NCBI RefSeq assembly: GCF_009806555.1
Contig: NZ_VUOK01000021.1
Span: 124,001 to 188,000 of the forward strand
DNA: 64,000 nucleotides
Direction: 5' to 3'
Source of the DNA: Methylobacterium sp. 2A
GTDB taxonomy: Bacteria; Pseudomonadota; Alphaproteobacteria; Rhizobiales; Beijerinckiaceae
Part shown: positions 55,491-64,000 of the stretch, one piece after another
How positions within the stretch are numbered: position 1 is the stretch's first letter
Layout of the letters: each line of letters opens with the position of its first letter
The notes under the pieces: generated by a model
Told to the model about the DNA's origin: nothing
Database searches by the model: none
Seen by the model: the letters and a program-made list of their open reading frames with translations, nothing else
Translations under genes and position numbers: made by a program

Positions 55491-56552
55491 ATGCTGTCGT
55501 CGAACACCAAGCATCGGGTTTTCGCGACCGGTTTTCGTGCGATTCAGGCCATCGGGGCAGATCGCTGGTTGAGCCCGGCCTCGCGCGGGCTCGGCGTCAT
55601 CCTCACCTTCCATCATGTCAGTCCGGACCCGCCACAGGCCTTCGCACCGAACCGCCTGCTCTCCATCACGCCGGACTTCCTCGACCTGACGCTCCGGGAA
55701 CTGGATGACCGCGGCTTCGAAGTGATCGGCCTCGACGCCGTCCCGGAACGTCTCGCCGAGCCGGATTATGGCCCGCCCTTCGCGGTTCTGACCTTCGACG
55801 ACGGCTATCGCGACAACGTGGTGCATGCGCGGCCGGTCCTGGCGCGACACGGAGTGCCGTGGACGCTGTTCGTCACCAGCGCCTTCGCGGATCAGACCGG
55901 CCGGCTGTGGTGGATCGAACTGGAGCGCGCCATCGCGCGGCTCGACCGGGTGCGGATCGGCATCGGCGCGCGCAGCGTCGATCTGCCGGCGCGCAGTCCC
56001 GGCGAGAAGGCGCTCGCCTTCGACGCGCTGTATCGCGACCTGCGCGGCGGCGGGGAGGCGGAGCTTCTCGTCCGGATCGCCGAGCTTTGTCGCCGAGCCG
56101 GCTTCCCGCCGGGGCAGATTGCCTCCGAACTCTGCCTGTCCTGGGCGGACCTGCGCGATCTGGCGAAGGATCCCGCCGTGACGATCGGAGCGCATACGGT
56201 GAGCCATCCGATGCTGGCGAAGCATCCGGAGGCGTTCGCGGCTCGGGAGATCGCGGAGGGACGTACCCAGATCGAGGCCATGCTCGATCGTCCTGTACGG
56301 CACCTGTCCTATCCGGTCGGCGATCCGACCTCGGCGGGGGCGCGGGAATTCGCGCTGGCCCGGAGCCTGGGCTTCGCCACCGGAGTCACGACCCGGCCCG
56401 GCCACCTCTTCGCCGGCCATTCGAGCCACCTCCACGCCCTGCCTCGCGTGTCGATCAACGGATGCCATCAATCGCGAGCGGCCCTGAGCAGTCTGCTCTC
56501 CGGCGTGCCGTTCCTGGCCTGGAACCGGGGTCGACGGCTCAACGTGGCGTGA
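55491..56552 (+). CDS. polysaccharide deacetylase (CE4/NodB-like)
   Basis: 353 residues. CE4 motifs: TFDDGYRDN (metal-binding Asp and general base) and IGAHTVSHPML (His ligands), then LSYPVGDPTSA. It removes N- or O-acetyl groups from a sugar polymer, or from peptidoglycan-like material. No signal peptide is apparent, although most relatives act outside the cytoplasm. The start at 55491 gives MLSSNTKHR; an upstream ATG at 55428 has no supporting sequence. Confidence 0.9.
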   Translation: MLSSNTKHRVFATGFRAIQAIGADRWLSPASRGLGVILTFHHVSPDPPQAFAPNRLLSITPDFLDLTLRELDDRGFEVIGLDAVPERLAEPDYGPPFAVLTFDDGYRDNVVHARPVLARHGVPWTLFVTSAFADQTGRLWWIELERAIARLDRVRIGIGARSVDLPARSPGEKALAFDALYRDLRGGGEAELLVRIAELCRRAGFPPGQIASELCLSWADLRDLAKDPAVTIGAHTVSHPMLAKHPEAFAAREIAEGRTQIEAMLDRPVRHLSYPVGDPTSAGAREFALARSLGFATGVTTRPGHLFAGHSSHLHALPRVSINGCHQSRAALSSLLSGVPFLAWNRGRRLNVA

Positions 56553-56559
56553 CGGCCCC

Positions 56560-56600
56560 CCGGGCCGCGCCCGACCGCGCAGCGAACGCGCGCGGCCCGG
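56560..56600. terminator. 11-bp hairpin between convergent genes
   Basis: CCGGGCCGCGC (56560-56570) pairs perfectly with GCGCGGCCCGG (56590-56600) between the deacetylase and the convergent small exported protein. Confidence 0.5.
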
Positions 56601-56621
56601 AGCCTTTCCGGTAACGCGGCT

Positions 56622-56960
56622 CTAGCGCCGCCGCCGGTGCCGATACCCCGTCGAGAACGAGGCGTATTGCCGGCCGCGATGTCCACGGTAGCGGCGTCGG
56701 CCGCTCGTGGCGGGCTCCGCCGTTTCTTCCACCTGCGGTATGGCTTCCGCCATGGCGGAAGCGGGCATCGACCCGCTATCGGCCGATGCGTAGCCGCCGG
56801 CCACGTTCTTGGCCGCTGGACCGAACATCGCCAGGCACTGGTTGTAGGCCAGATCGTTCTTGAGCCGCTCGCATTCGCCGATCGACCGCGGTGTTCCCTG
56901 GGCCAGCGCCGGCAGGGGGACGAGCAGCACGATGAGGGTTGCCAGGGGCGTGAAGCGCAT
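56622..56960 (-). CDS. small exported protein with Arg/His-rich C-terminus
   Basis: 112 residues: signal peptide (LATLIVLLVPLPALAQ), two Cys (GECERL, NQCLAM), and a basic tail (RRRYRGHRGRQYASFSTGYRHRRRR). ATG 56960. Unknown family. Confidence 0.65.
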   Translation of the reverse strand: MRFTPLATLIVLLVPLPALAQGTPRSIGECERLKNDLAYNQCLAMFGPAAKNVAGGYASADSGSMPASAMAEAIPQVEETAEPATSGRRRYRGHRGRQYASFSTGYRHRRRR

Positions 56961-57043
56961 GAAGGGACGGAGCACGATGCTGCGATCTCGGGAGCGGATG
57001 GGCCGCTTGTGATCGCGGAGTGCGGCGAAATCGAGGGTCCGCT

Positions 57044-57250
57044 TCAGCGATCCGGCCGTTCCATCCATCGGATCAGCGGCATCAGCGGGAAAATCCAGGC
57101 GATGCCCAGGATCGAGTAGAGCACGGCCTGCACCGCCGCCGGCGTTTCCGAGATCCGGCTGTCCGCCAGCGTCATCGCCAACGGTCCATAGACACAGACG
57201 AAGGCCAGGATCGCGAGGGTGCCGATCAGGGTTCGGGTGCGGCGGCGCAT
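57044..57250 (-). CDS. DUF2842 family membrane protein
   Basis: 68 residues with two TM segments (LIGTLAILAFVCVYGPLAMTLA and VLYSILGIAWIFPLMPLIRWM), beginning MRRRTRT as DUF2842 members do. The family is confined to alphaproteobacteria and has no known function. It is divergent from heme A synthase, a common neighbour. Confidence 0.85.
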   Translation of the reverse strand: MRRRTRTLIGTLAILAFVCVYGPLAMTLADSRISETPAAVQAVLYSILGIAWIFPLMPLIRWMERPDR

Positions 57251-57427
57251 AGCGTCTCGTGATGATTCTACGATGAGCCCGTTGCTGTGGGCTATCGTCA
57301 GGCCTCGGGCTTGGCAACGCGCGGTCTGCCGCGGGCTGCGGCGCCGCCGACATTGCTGCCGGCCCGCGCATATCCTAACCCCGGTGCGGGCACCCGCGGA
57401 TCCCGGTTCCGGGCAGAAGGACGGCAG

Positions 57428-58543
57428 ATGATGGCGAGAGTTGCGGGCGCACCACGATCGGGCGCGGTGCGAATCTGGCTATACGTGGTCGCCGCCCTCG
57501 TGGTCGCCATGGTGGCGGTGGGCGGCGCGACGCGGCTCACGGGGTCAGGTCTGTCGATCACCGAGTGGCGGCCGGTGACCGGGATCATCCCGCCCCTCTC
57601 CGACGCGGATTGGGCGGCGGAATTCGCCAAGTACAAGGACACGCCGCAATACAACATCCTCAATCAGGGGATGGGCCTCTCCGCGTTCAAGGTGCTGTAT
57701 GGCTGGGAGTGGGGCCACCGTCTGCTCGGGCGGTTGATCGGCATCGTCTTCTTCCTCCCGCTGATCGTGTTCTGGTGGCAGGGGCGGATCAGCCGGAACC
57801 TCGGCCTGGGCCTGCTCGGCCTCGGCGTCCTGGGCGGTCTCCAGGGCGCCATCGGCTGGATCATGGTGGCCTCGGGTCTTCAGCCCGGCATGACCGCCGT
57901 GGCGCCGCTCAAGCTCGCCCTTCACCTGACCACGGCGAGCCTCATCCTGGCGGGTCTGGTCTGGCTCGCGGCAGGCCAACGCGGCCGCGCATTGGAGCCG
58001 GCGCCGACGCGCCTGCGCGCGACCGCGGCGCTGCTGCCGGCGCTGGTCCTCGTGCAGATCTTCCTCGGCGGGCTCGTCGCAGGCTCGCATGCTGGTCTGG
58101 TCTACAACACGTGGCCCACGATGGACGGTGCCCTCGTCCCGCCGGTCGAGACTCTTTTCGCCATCCGCCCCTGGATCGAGAACTTCGTCGACAATCACGC
58201 CCTCGTGCAGTTCGACCACCGGATGACCGCCTATCTCGTCATCGTCGTCGCGATCCTGCACGCGATCGACGCCAGACTCACCGGACCAGGCGATTCGGCG
58301 GGACGCGCAACGGGCGTGGCCGTCCTCGCGTTGGCCCAGGCGATGCTTGGGATCGCGACGCTGCTCCTCGCCATCCCGCTCTGGGCGGCCTTGGCCCATC
58401 AGGTCTTGGCGATGGCGGTCCTCACCATGGCCACGGTTCATGCCCGGCTCAGTCTTGGGATCGGAGAAAAGATCGGGGTCAGCTGGGCCGCGAAGGCTGA
58501 CCCGCCCATCGGCTTCGAAGGGCTCGCCGGGCGCGGCCTGTAG
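57428..58543 (+). CDS. ctaA: heme A synthase (COX15/CtaA family)
   Basis: 371 residues, eight TM. Landmarks: GGATRLTGSGLSITEWRPVTGIIPPLSDADW, WEWGHRLLGR (heme-binding His), LKLALHLTTA, NTWPTMDGALVPP, ALVQFDHRMTAYLV (His) and ALAHQVLAM. It oxidises heme O to heme A for aa3-type cytochrome oxidase in the inner membrane. Two adjacent ATGs; 57428 is the first. Confidence 0.96.
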   Translation: MMARVAGAPRSGAVRIWLYVVAALVVAMVAVGGATRLTGSGLSITEWRPVTGIIPPLSDADWAAEFAKYKDTPQYNILNQGMGLSAFKVLYGWEWGHRLLGRLIGIVFFLPLIVFWWQGRISRNLGLGLLGLGVLGGLQGAIGWIMVASGLQPGMTAVAPLKLALHLTTASLILAGLVWLAAGQRGRALEPAPTRLRATAALLPALVLVQIFLGGLVAGSHAGLVYNTWPTMDGALVPPVETLFAIRPWIENFVDNHALVQFDHRMTAYLVIVVAILHAIDARLTGPGDSAGRATGVAVLALAQAMLGIATLLLAIPLWAALAHQVLAMAVLTMATVHARLSLGIGEKIGVSWAAKADPPIGFEGLAGRGL

Positions 58544-58550
58544 ACTATCC

Positions 58551-58578
58551 TGCGGTGCGGCAAGGTTGCCGCACCGCA
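58551..58578. terminator. 13-bp perfect hairpin after ctaA
   Basis: TGCGGTGCGGCAA and TTGCCGCACCGCA are exact complements separated by GG, eight bases after the ctaA stop. No T-run, but its strength and position mark a terminator. Confidence 0.6.
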
Positions 58579-58693
58579 CGAGAACTTTCGTAGTACGCCG
58601 AAATCCTTGGGATAACTCCGCCTCGGCAATCTGCACATGGAACGATCAAGACTGTTCAAGCTTTAAACTGCAAGCGTTGCAGGAGGCCTGACG

Positions 58694-59377
58694 ATGTCTC
58701 TCGCGGAGGATGGTCGCCCACTGTCCCTGACGTGGCATTACACGCCCCGTGAGATCGTGGCGGACGGCGTGATCCACGGTCTGGGGGTCGTTCTCGGATT
58801 GGCCGGCGCCGTGGCGCTGGTGGTCACGGCCGTCACGGCCCATCTCGGTCTGGGCGAGCGAGCCGCCGTCGCCGTCTACGCGACCGCCCTGGTGCTGATG
58901 CTCGGCGTCTCGGCCCTCTACAACCTGTACCCGGTCAGTCCGCGCAAGTGGCTGCTGCGCCGTGCCGACCACGCCCTCATCTACCTGATGATCGCCGGCA
59001 CCTACACGCCGCTCGTCGCCCTCGTGGGATCCGGGCCACGCGCCTATCTGCTGCTGGCGGTGATCTGGGTGGTCGCCCTGGTCGGGATTGCCGTCAAGCT
59101 GCTTCTCCCCGGGCGGTTCGATCGGTTGTCCATCGGACTCTACCTGATGCTCGGCTGGAGCGGCCTGTTTGCCTACGAGTCGGTGATTGCGAGCCTTCAG
59201 CCGACCGCCCTGTGGCTGCTGGCGATCGGCGGTGCGCTCTACTCGATCGGCGTGGTGTTCCACGTGTGGCGAACGCTGCCCTTCCAGAACGCGATCTGGC
59301 ACGGCTTCGTGCTCGCCGCGACCACCTGCCATTACGGGACCATCTGGGCGAGCCTCAACGGGCTCCCGCTGACGTGA
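58694..59377 (+). CDS. hemolysin III / TrhA family membrane protein
   Basis: 227 residues, seven TM (PAQR-like fold). Signature motifs: SALYNLYP near TM2, RRADHALIYLMIAGTYTP with conserved Arg, Asp and His, and FHVWRTLPFQNAIWHGFVLAATTCHY (His ligands of a putative zinc site). TrhA homologues affect membrane lipid homeostasis; hemolysin is a historical name. SD-like GGAGG at 58681-58685. Confidence 0.9.
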   Translation: MSLAEDGRPLSLTWHYTPREIVADGVIHGLGVVLGLAGAVALVVTAVTAHLGLGERAAVAVYATALVLMLGVSALYNLYPVSPRKWLLRRADHALIYLMIAGTYTPLVALVGSGPRAYLLLAVIWVVALVGIAVKLLLPGRFDRLSIGLYLMLGWSGLFAYESVIASLQPTALWLLAIGGALYSIGVVFHVWRTLPFQNAIWHGFVLAATTCHYGTIWASLNGLPLT

Positions 59378-59477
59378 ATTGTTTCCGCGGCAGTAAAACT
59401 CCGCTTACCGTCCCGATGAAAAGGGTGCAGCCACAGAGCTGCATTTAAGACCGCCACGACCCCTGGCGCTCCATAAA

Positions 59478-59501
59478 CTCCCGGATAGTTTCCACCGGGA
59501 G
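59478..59501 (+). promoter_or_regulatory. stem-loop sequestering the glycosyltransferase ribosome-binding site
   Basis: CTCCCGG (59478-59484) pairs with CCGGGAG (59495-59501). The right arm contains the GGGAG Shine-Dalgarno of the GTG start at 59509. Folded, it would mask the site; a 10-base loop separates the arms. An upstream TGCAGC/GCTGCA hairpin followed by TTTAAG may end the preceding transcript. Confidence 0.45.
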
Positions 59502-59508
59502 CGATACC

Positions 59509-60708
59509 GTGGTCGCCAAGCCGAACGACGCGCGTGCCGCAGAGCGTTACCGGATCCTTCACGTCTTCCGGGCTCCCGTCGGGGGGCTGTTCCGGCACGT
59601 GATGGATCTCGCCCGTGTTCAGGCCGAAGCGGGACACGCGGTGGGGATCATCTGCGATTCCATGACTGGCGGCGAGCGCGGCGAACGGGCCCTCGCCGAC
59701 CTCCTGCCCAGCCTGGAACTCGGCCTGTTGCGGATCCCGATGCGGCGTAATCCGGACCGGTCGGATTGGGGATCCCTGAGGGCGGTCGGCCGCCGGGCGG
59801 CCCTGGTCGGGGCCGATGTCCTTCACGGCCATGGCGCGAAGGGGGGAGCCTACGCGCGGCTCGCGCGGGGCAGCGCGGCGATCCGCTGCTACACGCCGCA
59901 CGGCGGCAGCTACAATTACCGGCCGGGCACTGCGCTGCATCGCCTCTACATGGGGGCCGAGGCGGTTCTCGCCCGCCGGACGGACGCCTTCCTGTTCGAG
60001 AGCGAGTACGTCGCCGGGCGGCACCGGAGCTTCGTGGGCGGCCCGGAGCGGGTGACCCGCATCGTCCACAACGGCCTCGCCGATGCGGAGTTCGCCCCCC
60101 TGGAGCGCGTCGCTGATCCGTTCGATCTGCTCTATGTCGGCGAGCTGCGCGAGGCCAAAGGCTTGCCCTATCTGCTCGAGGCCCTCGTCCGGCTGCGGAG
60201 CGAAGGCCGCGCGCTGCGTCTTCTGATGGTCGGGTCCGGGCCGGACAGCGAGATCCTGCGTGAGAACGTGGACCGCCTCGGGCTTGGCGGCATGGTCTCC
60301 TTCGAGCCCCCGCAGGCGATCCGACCGGTCCTGGCCCGGGGTCGGATGCTCGTGGTGCCCTCGCTGGCGGAGTCCCTGCCCTACGTGGTCCTGGAGGCTG
60401 TGGCCGCTCGACAGCCGCTGGTGGCGACGCGAGTCGGCGGGATCCCCGAGATTTTCGGACAGGCGGCGGACGATCTCATCCCCGCGCGGGACCCTGCGGC
60501 CATCGCCTCCGGCATCCGTCGGGTGCTCGACGAGGCTCCGGCGGCGCTGGAAGCTCGGATGCAGGCGCTCAGCGCCTCCGTCCGCCAGCGCTTCTCGCTG
60601 GAGCGCATGGGCAGCGAAGTCATCTCGGGCTACGCCGCCGCGTTCCAAGCCGGGTCCGACCGCCGCACCGTCAAGGTTCCGGAGATCGCCGGGCCGCGGA
60701 CGGCCTGA
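59509..60708 (+). CDS. glycosyltransferase family 4 protein
   Basis: 399 residues, GT-B fold. N-terminal ILHVFRAPVGGLFRHVMDLAR (donor/acceptor loop). C-terminal donor site: LYVGELREAKGLPYLLEAL, then VVPSLAESLPYVVLEAVAARQPLVATRVGGIPEI with the E-x7-E motif. It adds a sugar to the exopolysaccharide repeat unit on the cytoplasmic side. GTG start; ribosome site lies in the hairpin described at 59478-59501. Confidence 0.93.
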   Translation: MVAKPNDARAAERYRILHVFRAPVGGLFRHVMDLARVQAEAGHAVGIICDSMTGGERGERALADLLPSLELGLLRIPMRRNPDRSDWGSLRAVGRRAALVGADVLHGHGAKGGAYARLARGSAAIRCYTPHGGSYNYRPGTALHRLYMGAEAVLARRTDAFLFESEYVAGRHRSFVGGPERVTRIVHNGLADAEFAPLERVADPFDLLYVGELREAKGLPYLLEALVRLRSEGRALRLLMVGSGPDSEILRENVDRLGLGGMVSFEPPQAIRPVLARGRMLVVPSLAESLPYVVLEAVAARQPLVATRVGGIPEIFGQAADDLIPARDPAAIASGIRRVLDEAPAALEARMQALSASVRQRFSLERMGSEVISGYAAAFQAGSDRRTVKVPEIAGPRTA

Positions 60709-60852
60709 TCGGGGCAAAGATCATGTGATGGCCGATAGGCCGCTCGCAGCGACCAATATCGCCGCGGGCGGATCGCTTTTAAGTCTTCCGATAATGCCCC
60801 GTGCCACGCTGGATCGAGGACATCGCCGGCGGGTGCGGAAGAGGGCAGTTCG

Positions 60853-62373
60853 ATGAGTGCGTTCGACATCCGCGATCTTCTGGAGGCCGCCGGTCCTCCT
60901 GAGACGCCCCCCGTGCCGCGCACCGATTCTCCGACGCCGCTGGCCGAGACGGCCGTCCCCGGCGGGACCGCGATTTCCCCGATCGTGGTGGCGGGGCTGG
61001 TCCGGGCGCTGGAATGTGCCCTGATCTTCGGCCTCGGCGCGCTGTTGCACCTGATCATGCTGCATGGCCGGGTGGCGTTCGGCGTGACCTATGCCGGGGC
61101 GATCGGCCTGATCGCGCTGATCACGGTCGCCCTGATCCAGACGGCGGGCTGCTACCGGATCACCGCATTCCGCGCGTTCTTCAAGAGTGCGATCCGCCTC
61201 AGCACCGCCTGGTCGCTGACCTTCCTGATGGTGGCGGCCGGCTTGGTGCTCGCCAAGGTGGCCGACCATTATTCGCGCCTGTGGCTGGCGACCTTCTATG
61301 GGACCGGGCTCGGGGCGCTGCTGATCGGGCGCTTCATCCTCTTCCGGGTGATCGAGGCGCAGACCCGCGCCGGCCGGTTCGATCGCCGCACCGCGATCGT
61401 GGGCGGCGGCAAACCCGCGGAGGATCTGATCGCCGCCCTCGAGGCGCAGAGCGATAGCGGGATCCGCATCGTCGGGGTCTTCGATGACCGCAACACCGAC
61501 CGCTCGTCGGACGTGGTGGCGGGTCATCCCAAGCTCGGCAATGTCGACGACCTCGTGGATTATGCCCGGCACGCGCGGCTCGACCTCATCGTCTTCACCA
61601 TCCCCATCACGGCCGAAGCGCGCATCCTGCAGATGCTGGCCAAGCTCTGGGTCCTGCCGATCGACATCCGGCTGTCCGCCCACGCCGCCAAGCTGCGCCT
61701 GCGGCCGCGCAGCTACTCCTATCTCGGCGCGGTGCCGGTGCTCGACGTGTTCGACAAGCCGATCGCCGATTGGGATGTCGTGGTGAAGGCGCTCTTCGAC
61801 CGCTGCGTCGGCCTGATGCTGCTGCTCGCCCTGTCGCCCGTCATGCTGGCCGTGGCGCTCGCCGTGCGGCTGACCTCGCGCGGGCCGGTGCTGTTCCGCC
61901 AGAAGCGGCACGGCTTCAACAACGAGCTGATCGAGGTCTTCAAGTTCCGCTCGATGTATGTCGATCAATGCGACGCGGGCGCGGCCAGGATGGTGACCCG
62001 TGGCGACCCGCGGGTGACGCCGGTGGGCCGCTTCATCCGCAAGACCTCGCTCGACGAGCTGCCGCAGCTCTTCAACGTTCTGAAGGGCGATCTCTCCCTC
62101 GTCGGCCCGCGGCCGCACGCGCTGCAGGCGAAGGCCGCGAACACCCTGTACGACCAAGTGGTCGATGGCTATTTCGCCCGCCACAAGGTCAAGCCCGGCA
62201 TCACCGGCTGGGCGCAGGTCAATGGCTGGCGCGGCGAGACCGACACGTCCGAGAAGCTGCAGCGGCGCGTCGAACACGACCTGTACTACATTGAGAACTG
62301 GTCGGTTGTCCTCGATCTGCAGATCCTGGCGACGACGCCTTTCGCGCTGCTCAAGACCGAGAACGCCTACTGA
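60853..62373 (+). CDS. undecaprenyl-phosphate sugar phosphotransferase (WcaJ/ExoY-type)
   Basis: 506 residues. N-terminal membrane part of about four TM, then a CoA-binding-like Rossmann domain ([22 protein letters not shown]). The C-terminal bacterial sugar transferase domain shows [34 protein letters not shown] and [17 protein letters not shown]. It transfers the first sugar-1-phosphate to undecaprenyl phosphate, starting the exopolysaccharide unit. It closes the same-strand gene set. Confidence 0.94.
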   Translation: MSAFDIRDLLEAAGPPETPPVPRTDSPTPLAETAVPGGTAISPIVVAGLVRALECALIFGLGALLHLIMLHGRVAFGVTYAGAIGLIALITVALIQTAGCYRITAFRAFFKSAIRLSTAWSLTFLMVAAGLVLAKVADHYSRLWLATFYGTGLGALLIGRFILFRVIEAQTRAGRFDRRTAIVGGGKPAEDLIAALEAQSDSGIRIVGVFDDRNTDRSSDVVAGHPKLGNVDDLVDYARHARLDLIVFTIPITAEARILQMLAKLWVLPIDIRLSAHAAKLRLRPRSYSYLGAVPVLDVFDKPIADWDVVVKALFDRCVGLMLLLALSPVMLAVALAVRLTSRGPVLFRQKRHGFNNELIEVFKFRSMYVDQCDAGAARMVTRGDPRVTPVGRFIRKTSLDELPQLFNVLKGDLSLVGPRPHALQAKAANTLYDQVVDGYFARHKVKPGITGWAQVNGWRGETDTSEKLQRRVEHDLYYIENWSVVLDLQILATTPFALLKTENAY

Positions 62374-62393
62374 TCGGGGCCGCGCGTCAAGCC

Positions 62394-62747
62394 TTACGGC
62401 AGGGCGCCGGCCTTCTCCTTGGCCTTCATGATCGTGTCGCGGCAGCCCTGGGCGTCGCCGGCCTTGTCCTGCTCACCGGCCTTCGCAACGAGCTTCTTGG
62501 CCTCCTCGACACCGGCGGCGGTCGGCTTCACGCTGGCATCCGACTTGGTGAGGGCCGGCGGCTTGTCGAGGGCCTTCGGTGAATCCGACGAGGTCACGCC
62601 ACCGGGCGGCGTCTTGCCCGTCACCGCAGCCGCGCCGGCGCTGTCGAGCCGCCGCTGCAGGGTGCTGACCTCATCGGCGCACGGCGTTGCGAGGGCAGGC
62701 GTGGCTGCGGCGAGGGTGAGGGCTGCGACGGCGAAACGGAACATCAT
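62394..62747 (-). CDS. small exported protein, function unknown
   Basis: 117 residues: signal peptide (MFRFAVAALTLAAATPALATP), low-complexity middle (SSDSPKALDKPPALTKSDASVKPTAAG), and a helical end with one Cys (GDAQGCRDTIMKAKEKAG). It resembles short periplasmic proteins of Methylobacterium relatives; no function known. Confidence 0.65.
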   Translation of the reverse strand: MMFRFAVAALTLAAATPALATPCADEVSTLQRRLDSAGAAAVTGKTPPGGVTSSDSPKALDKPPALTKSDASVKPTAAGVEEAKKLVAKAGEQDKAGDAQGCRDTIMKAKEKAGALP

Positions 62748-62944
62748 CAGGATCGGTCTCCAAGACAGCGTGGCTCGTCCGGCGCGCGAACCCGACGGGG
62801 GCGCGAGAGCGATTCACCGAGGAGACTCCGGGGGCACAGGCGCGTTCCCGAGACAGGAGGCCGCACACCCGCCTTCAAACGCGAACGGGCGCCCCACGCG
62901 GCCGCAAAAGCCGCGGGAGGCGCCCGCCGGTCTCGCCTATGGCA

Positions 62945-64000
62945 TCAGTACTTGCGGATGACCGGCTCCGGCGCCATCGGCACGGGATCGGCACCGAACC
63001 GGTAGGTCAAACCGGCATAGACGGAGAGCGGCTGCGCCAGGGTCGTGGTCCGCGGATCGTTGATCGACAGGTTGCCCGCGATCGCGCCGGGCTCGGCGAA
63101 GGTGCCGAATGTGGCGTAGCGGTTGTTGGTCAGGTTGGTGATCAGCCCGAAGATCTCCAGGTTCTTGGTCACTTGGTATTTCGTCGTGAGGTTCATCACG
63201 TAATAGGCCGGCAGCTTGCGGTTCAGGTTCGACTCGTCGCCGCGGAAGTAGGAGGACGAGAAGGCCGAGACGTTCAGGCCGAAGCGCCAGTCCGGGGTGA
63301 TGTTGTATTCGAACCCGGCCTTGATCTGATGATCCGGAATCAGCGGGACCTTGTTGCCCTTGCGGACCTGGATGGCCCCGTCATCCGCAAAGGGGTTGTT
63401 GGGCGACGACAGCGTCTGATTGAACTGGAAAGTGGCGTCGATCAGCGCGTAGTTGGCGTAGACCAGCAATTCGGGGCTGACGACGTATTCGGCGCTCACC
63501 TCGATGCCCTGGCGCCGGGTCGAGGGTACGTTGACGTAGTAGGCGCGGGCCGCGTTGCCGGCGACCGCGATCTGGATGATGTCGTTGGTCAGATCGGTGC
63601 GGAACACGCCGGCCTTGTAGGTCAGGGCGCCGCCGGAGAGGAAGCTCGGGATCACGCCGCGGAAGCCGACCTCGTAGGTCTGGCCGGTGACCTGCTTGAG
63701 CGGCGGGTCGGCGACCAGGGAGTTCGGCAGCAGGCACGGCCGGTCCGGGTTGGCGCAGGCGAGTTCGAGCGGTGTCGGGGCACGGTTCGATTCCGAGTAG
63801 CTGCCGTAGAGGTTGAGCGCCGGATCGAACTGGTAGGTCAGGCCCGCCAGCGGGTTGACCTTGGTGTATTCGTGCGAGCCCGTCACGTCCGGCGAGAACC
63901 CGGTCTGATCGACCGAGCGGATATGCGCGTGGTTGAGCCGGAAGCCGGCGGTGAGCGAGAGCCGGTCGGTCACGTCGAGCGTGTCGGTGGCGTAGAGGCC
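62945..64000 (-). CDS. TonB-dependent receptor, C-terminal part (5' end beyond window)
   Basis: 352 residues to the edge, all outer-membrane beta-barrel strands: LAGLTYQFDPALNLYGSYSESNRAPTPLELACANPDRPCLLPNSL, EVGFRGVIPSFLSGGALTYKAGVF, NRYATFGTFAEPG, LSVYAGLTYRFG. The final aromatic is not at the very end (PVPMAPEPVIRKY). The gene begins to the right of the window, where the plug domain and TonB box would lie. The substrate cannot be told; siderophores or cobalamin are typical. Confidence 0.9.
   Translation of the reverse strand, partial: GLYATDTLDVTDRLSLTAGFRLNHAHIRSVDQTGFSPDVTGSHEYTKVNPLAGLTYQFDPALNLYGSYSESNRAPTPLELACANPDRPCLLPNSLVADPPLKQVTGQTYEVGFRGVIPSFLSGGALTYKAGVFRTDLTNDIIQIAVAGNAARAYYVNVPSTRRQGIEVSAEYVVSPELLVYANYALIDATFQFNQTLSSPNNPFADDGAIQVRKGNKVPLIPDHQIKAGFEYNITPDWRFGLNVSAFSSSYFRGDESNLNRKLPAYYVMNLTTKYQVTKNLEIFGLITNLTNNRYATFGTFAEPGAIAGNLSINDPRTTTLAQPLSVYAGLTYRFGADPVPMAPEPVIRKY

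Overview
The window looks like a high-GC alphaproteobacterial chromosome of the Methylobacterium/Methylorubrum type. This rests on the overall GC richness, a Ros/MucR-like regulator, a DUF2842 protein, heme A synthase and an exopolysaccharide cluster of the kind seen in that group. It is a judgement from gene content, not a search result. Two halves can be told apart. Roughly 1-38,470 is accessory DNA (metal resistance plus defence), with strong C-ending codon bias and many overlapping starts and stops. From gyrB (38,721) to the right end it is ordinary chromosome: housekeeping, cell wall and polysaccharide genes.

Region 1 (1-12,993) is a copper-handling cluster. On the + strand it has a DUF2231 membrane protein, a Cys/His-rich exported protein, a small lipoprotein, a TolC-like outer-membrane factor, a periplasmic multicopper oxidase, a CusF-like protein, a DUF305-like/CusF fusion, a lytic transglycosylase, a GNAT protein, an ABC-type membrane domain without ATPase, and a CueR-like MerR regulator. 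Facing it are copA and copB on the minus strand. Upstream of copA is a recognisable CueR-style promoter with a 19-bp spacer and a dyad between the -35 and -10.

Region 2 (13,332-16,283) pairs a divergent nitrilase-fold protein with a winged-helix/PAS-like/coiled-coil protein. The junction carries an inverted pair of TTTCAC-type tandem repeats. I do not recognise this pair as a described system. It is followed by about 1.2 kb with no intact gene, which holds a frameshifted restriction-endonuclease-like relic.

Region 3 (17,513-30,513) has a two-component system divergent from a CzcA-type RND efflux pair, a zinc-ligand-less Ros/MucR homologue, and a second two-component system. The second system is followed by three tandem paralogues of a DUF347/COG4705-type membrane protein and one small exported protein.

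Region 4 (30,768-38,473) is a compact defence island ending about 250 bp from gyrB. It holds an anti-phage dCTP-deaminase-type protein with an overlapping unknown partner, a tnpB, and a catalytically inactive long prokaryotic Argonaute overlapping a PD-(D/E)XK nuclease gene. The tnpB lies alone inside a 1,335-bp element with 25-bp terminal inverted repeats and an exact 8-bp target duplication. That is the architecture of a DDE-type transposon, not of IS200/IS605. Its TnpB also lacks the segment that should carry the first RuvC aspartate.

Region 5 (38,721-64,000) holds gyrB, an aldo/keto reductase, an MBL-fold hydrolase, a GH13 glucosidase/trehalose-synthase-like enzyme, a class A PBP, small envelope proteins, and an exopolysaccharide cluster (Wza-like exporter, Wzz/Wzc-like protein, GNAT, polysaccharide deacetylase, glycosyltransferase, polyprenyl-phosphate sugar transferase). 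Heme A synthase and a hemolysin-III family protein are interspersed, and a TonB-dependent receptor runs off the right edge. No tRNA, rRNA or CRISPR array was seen.
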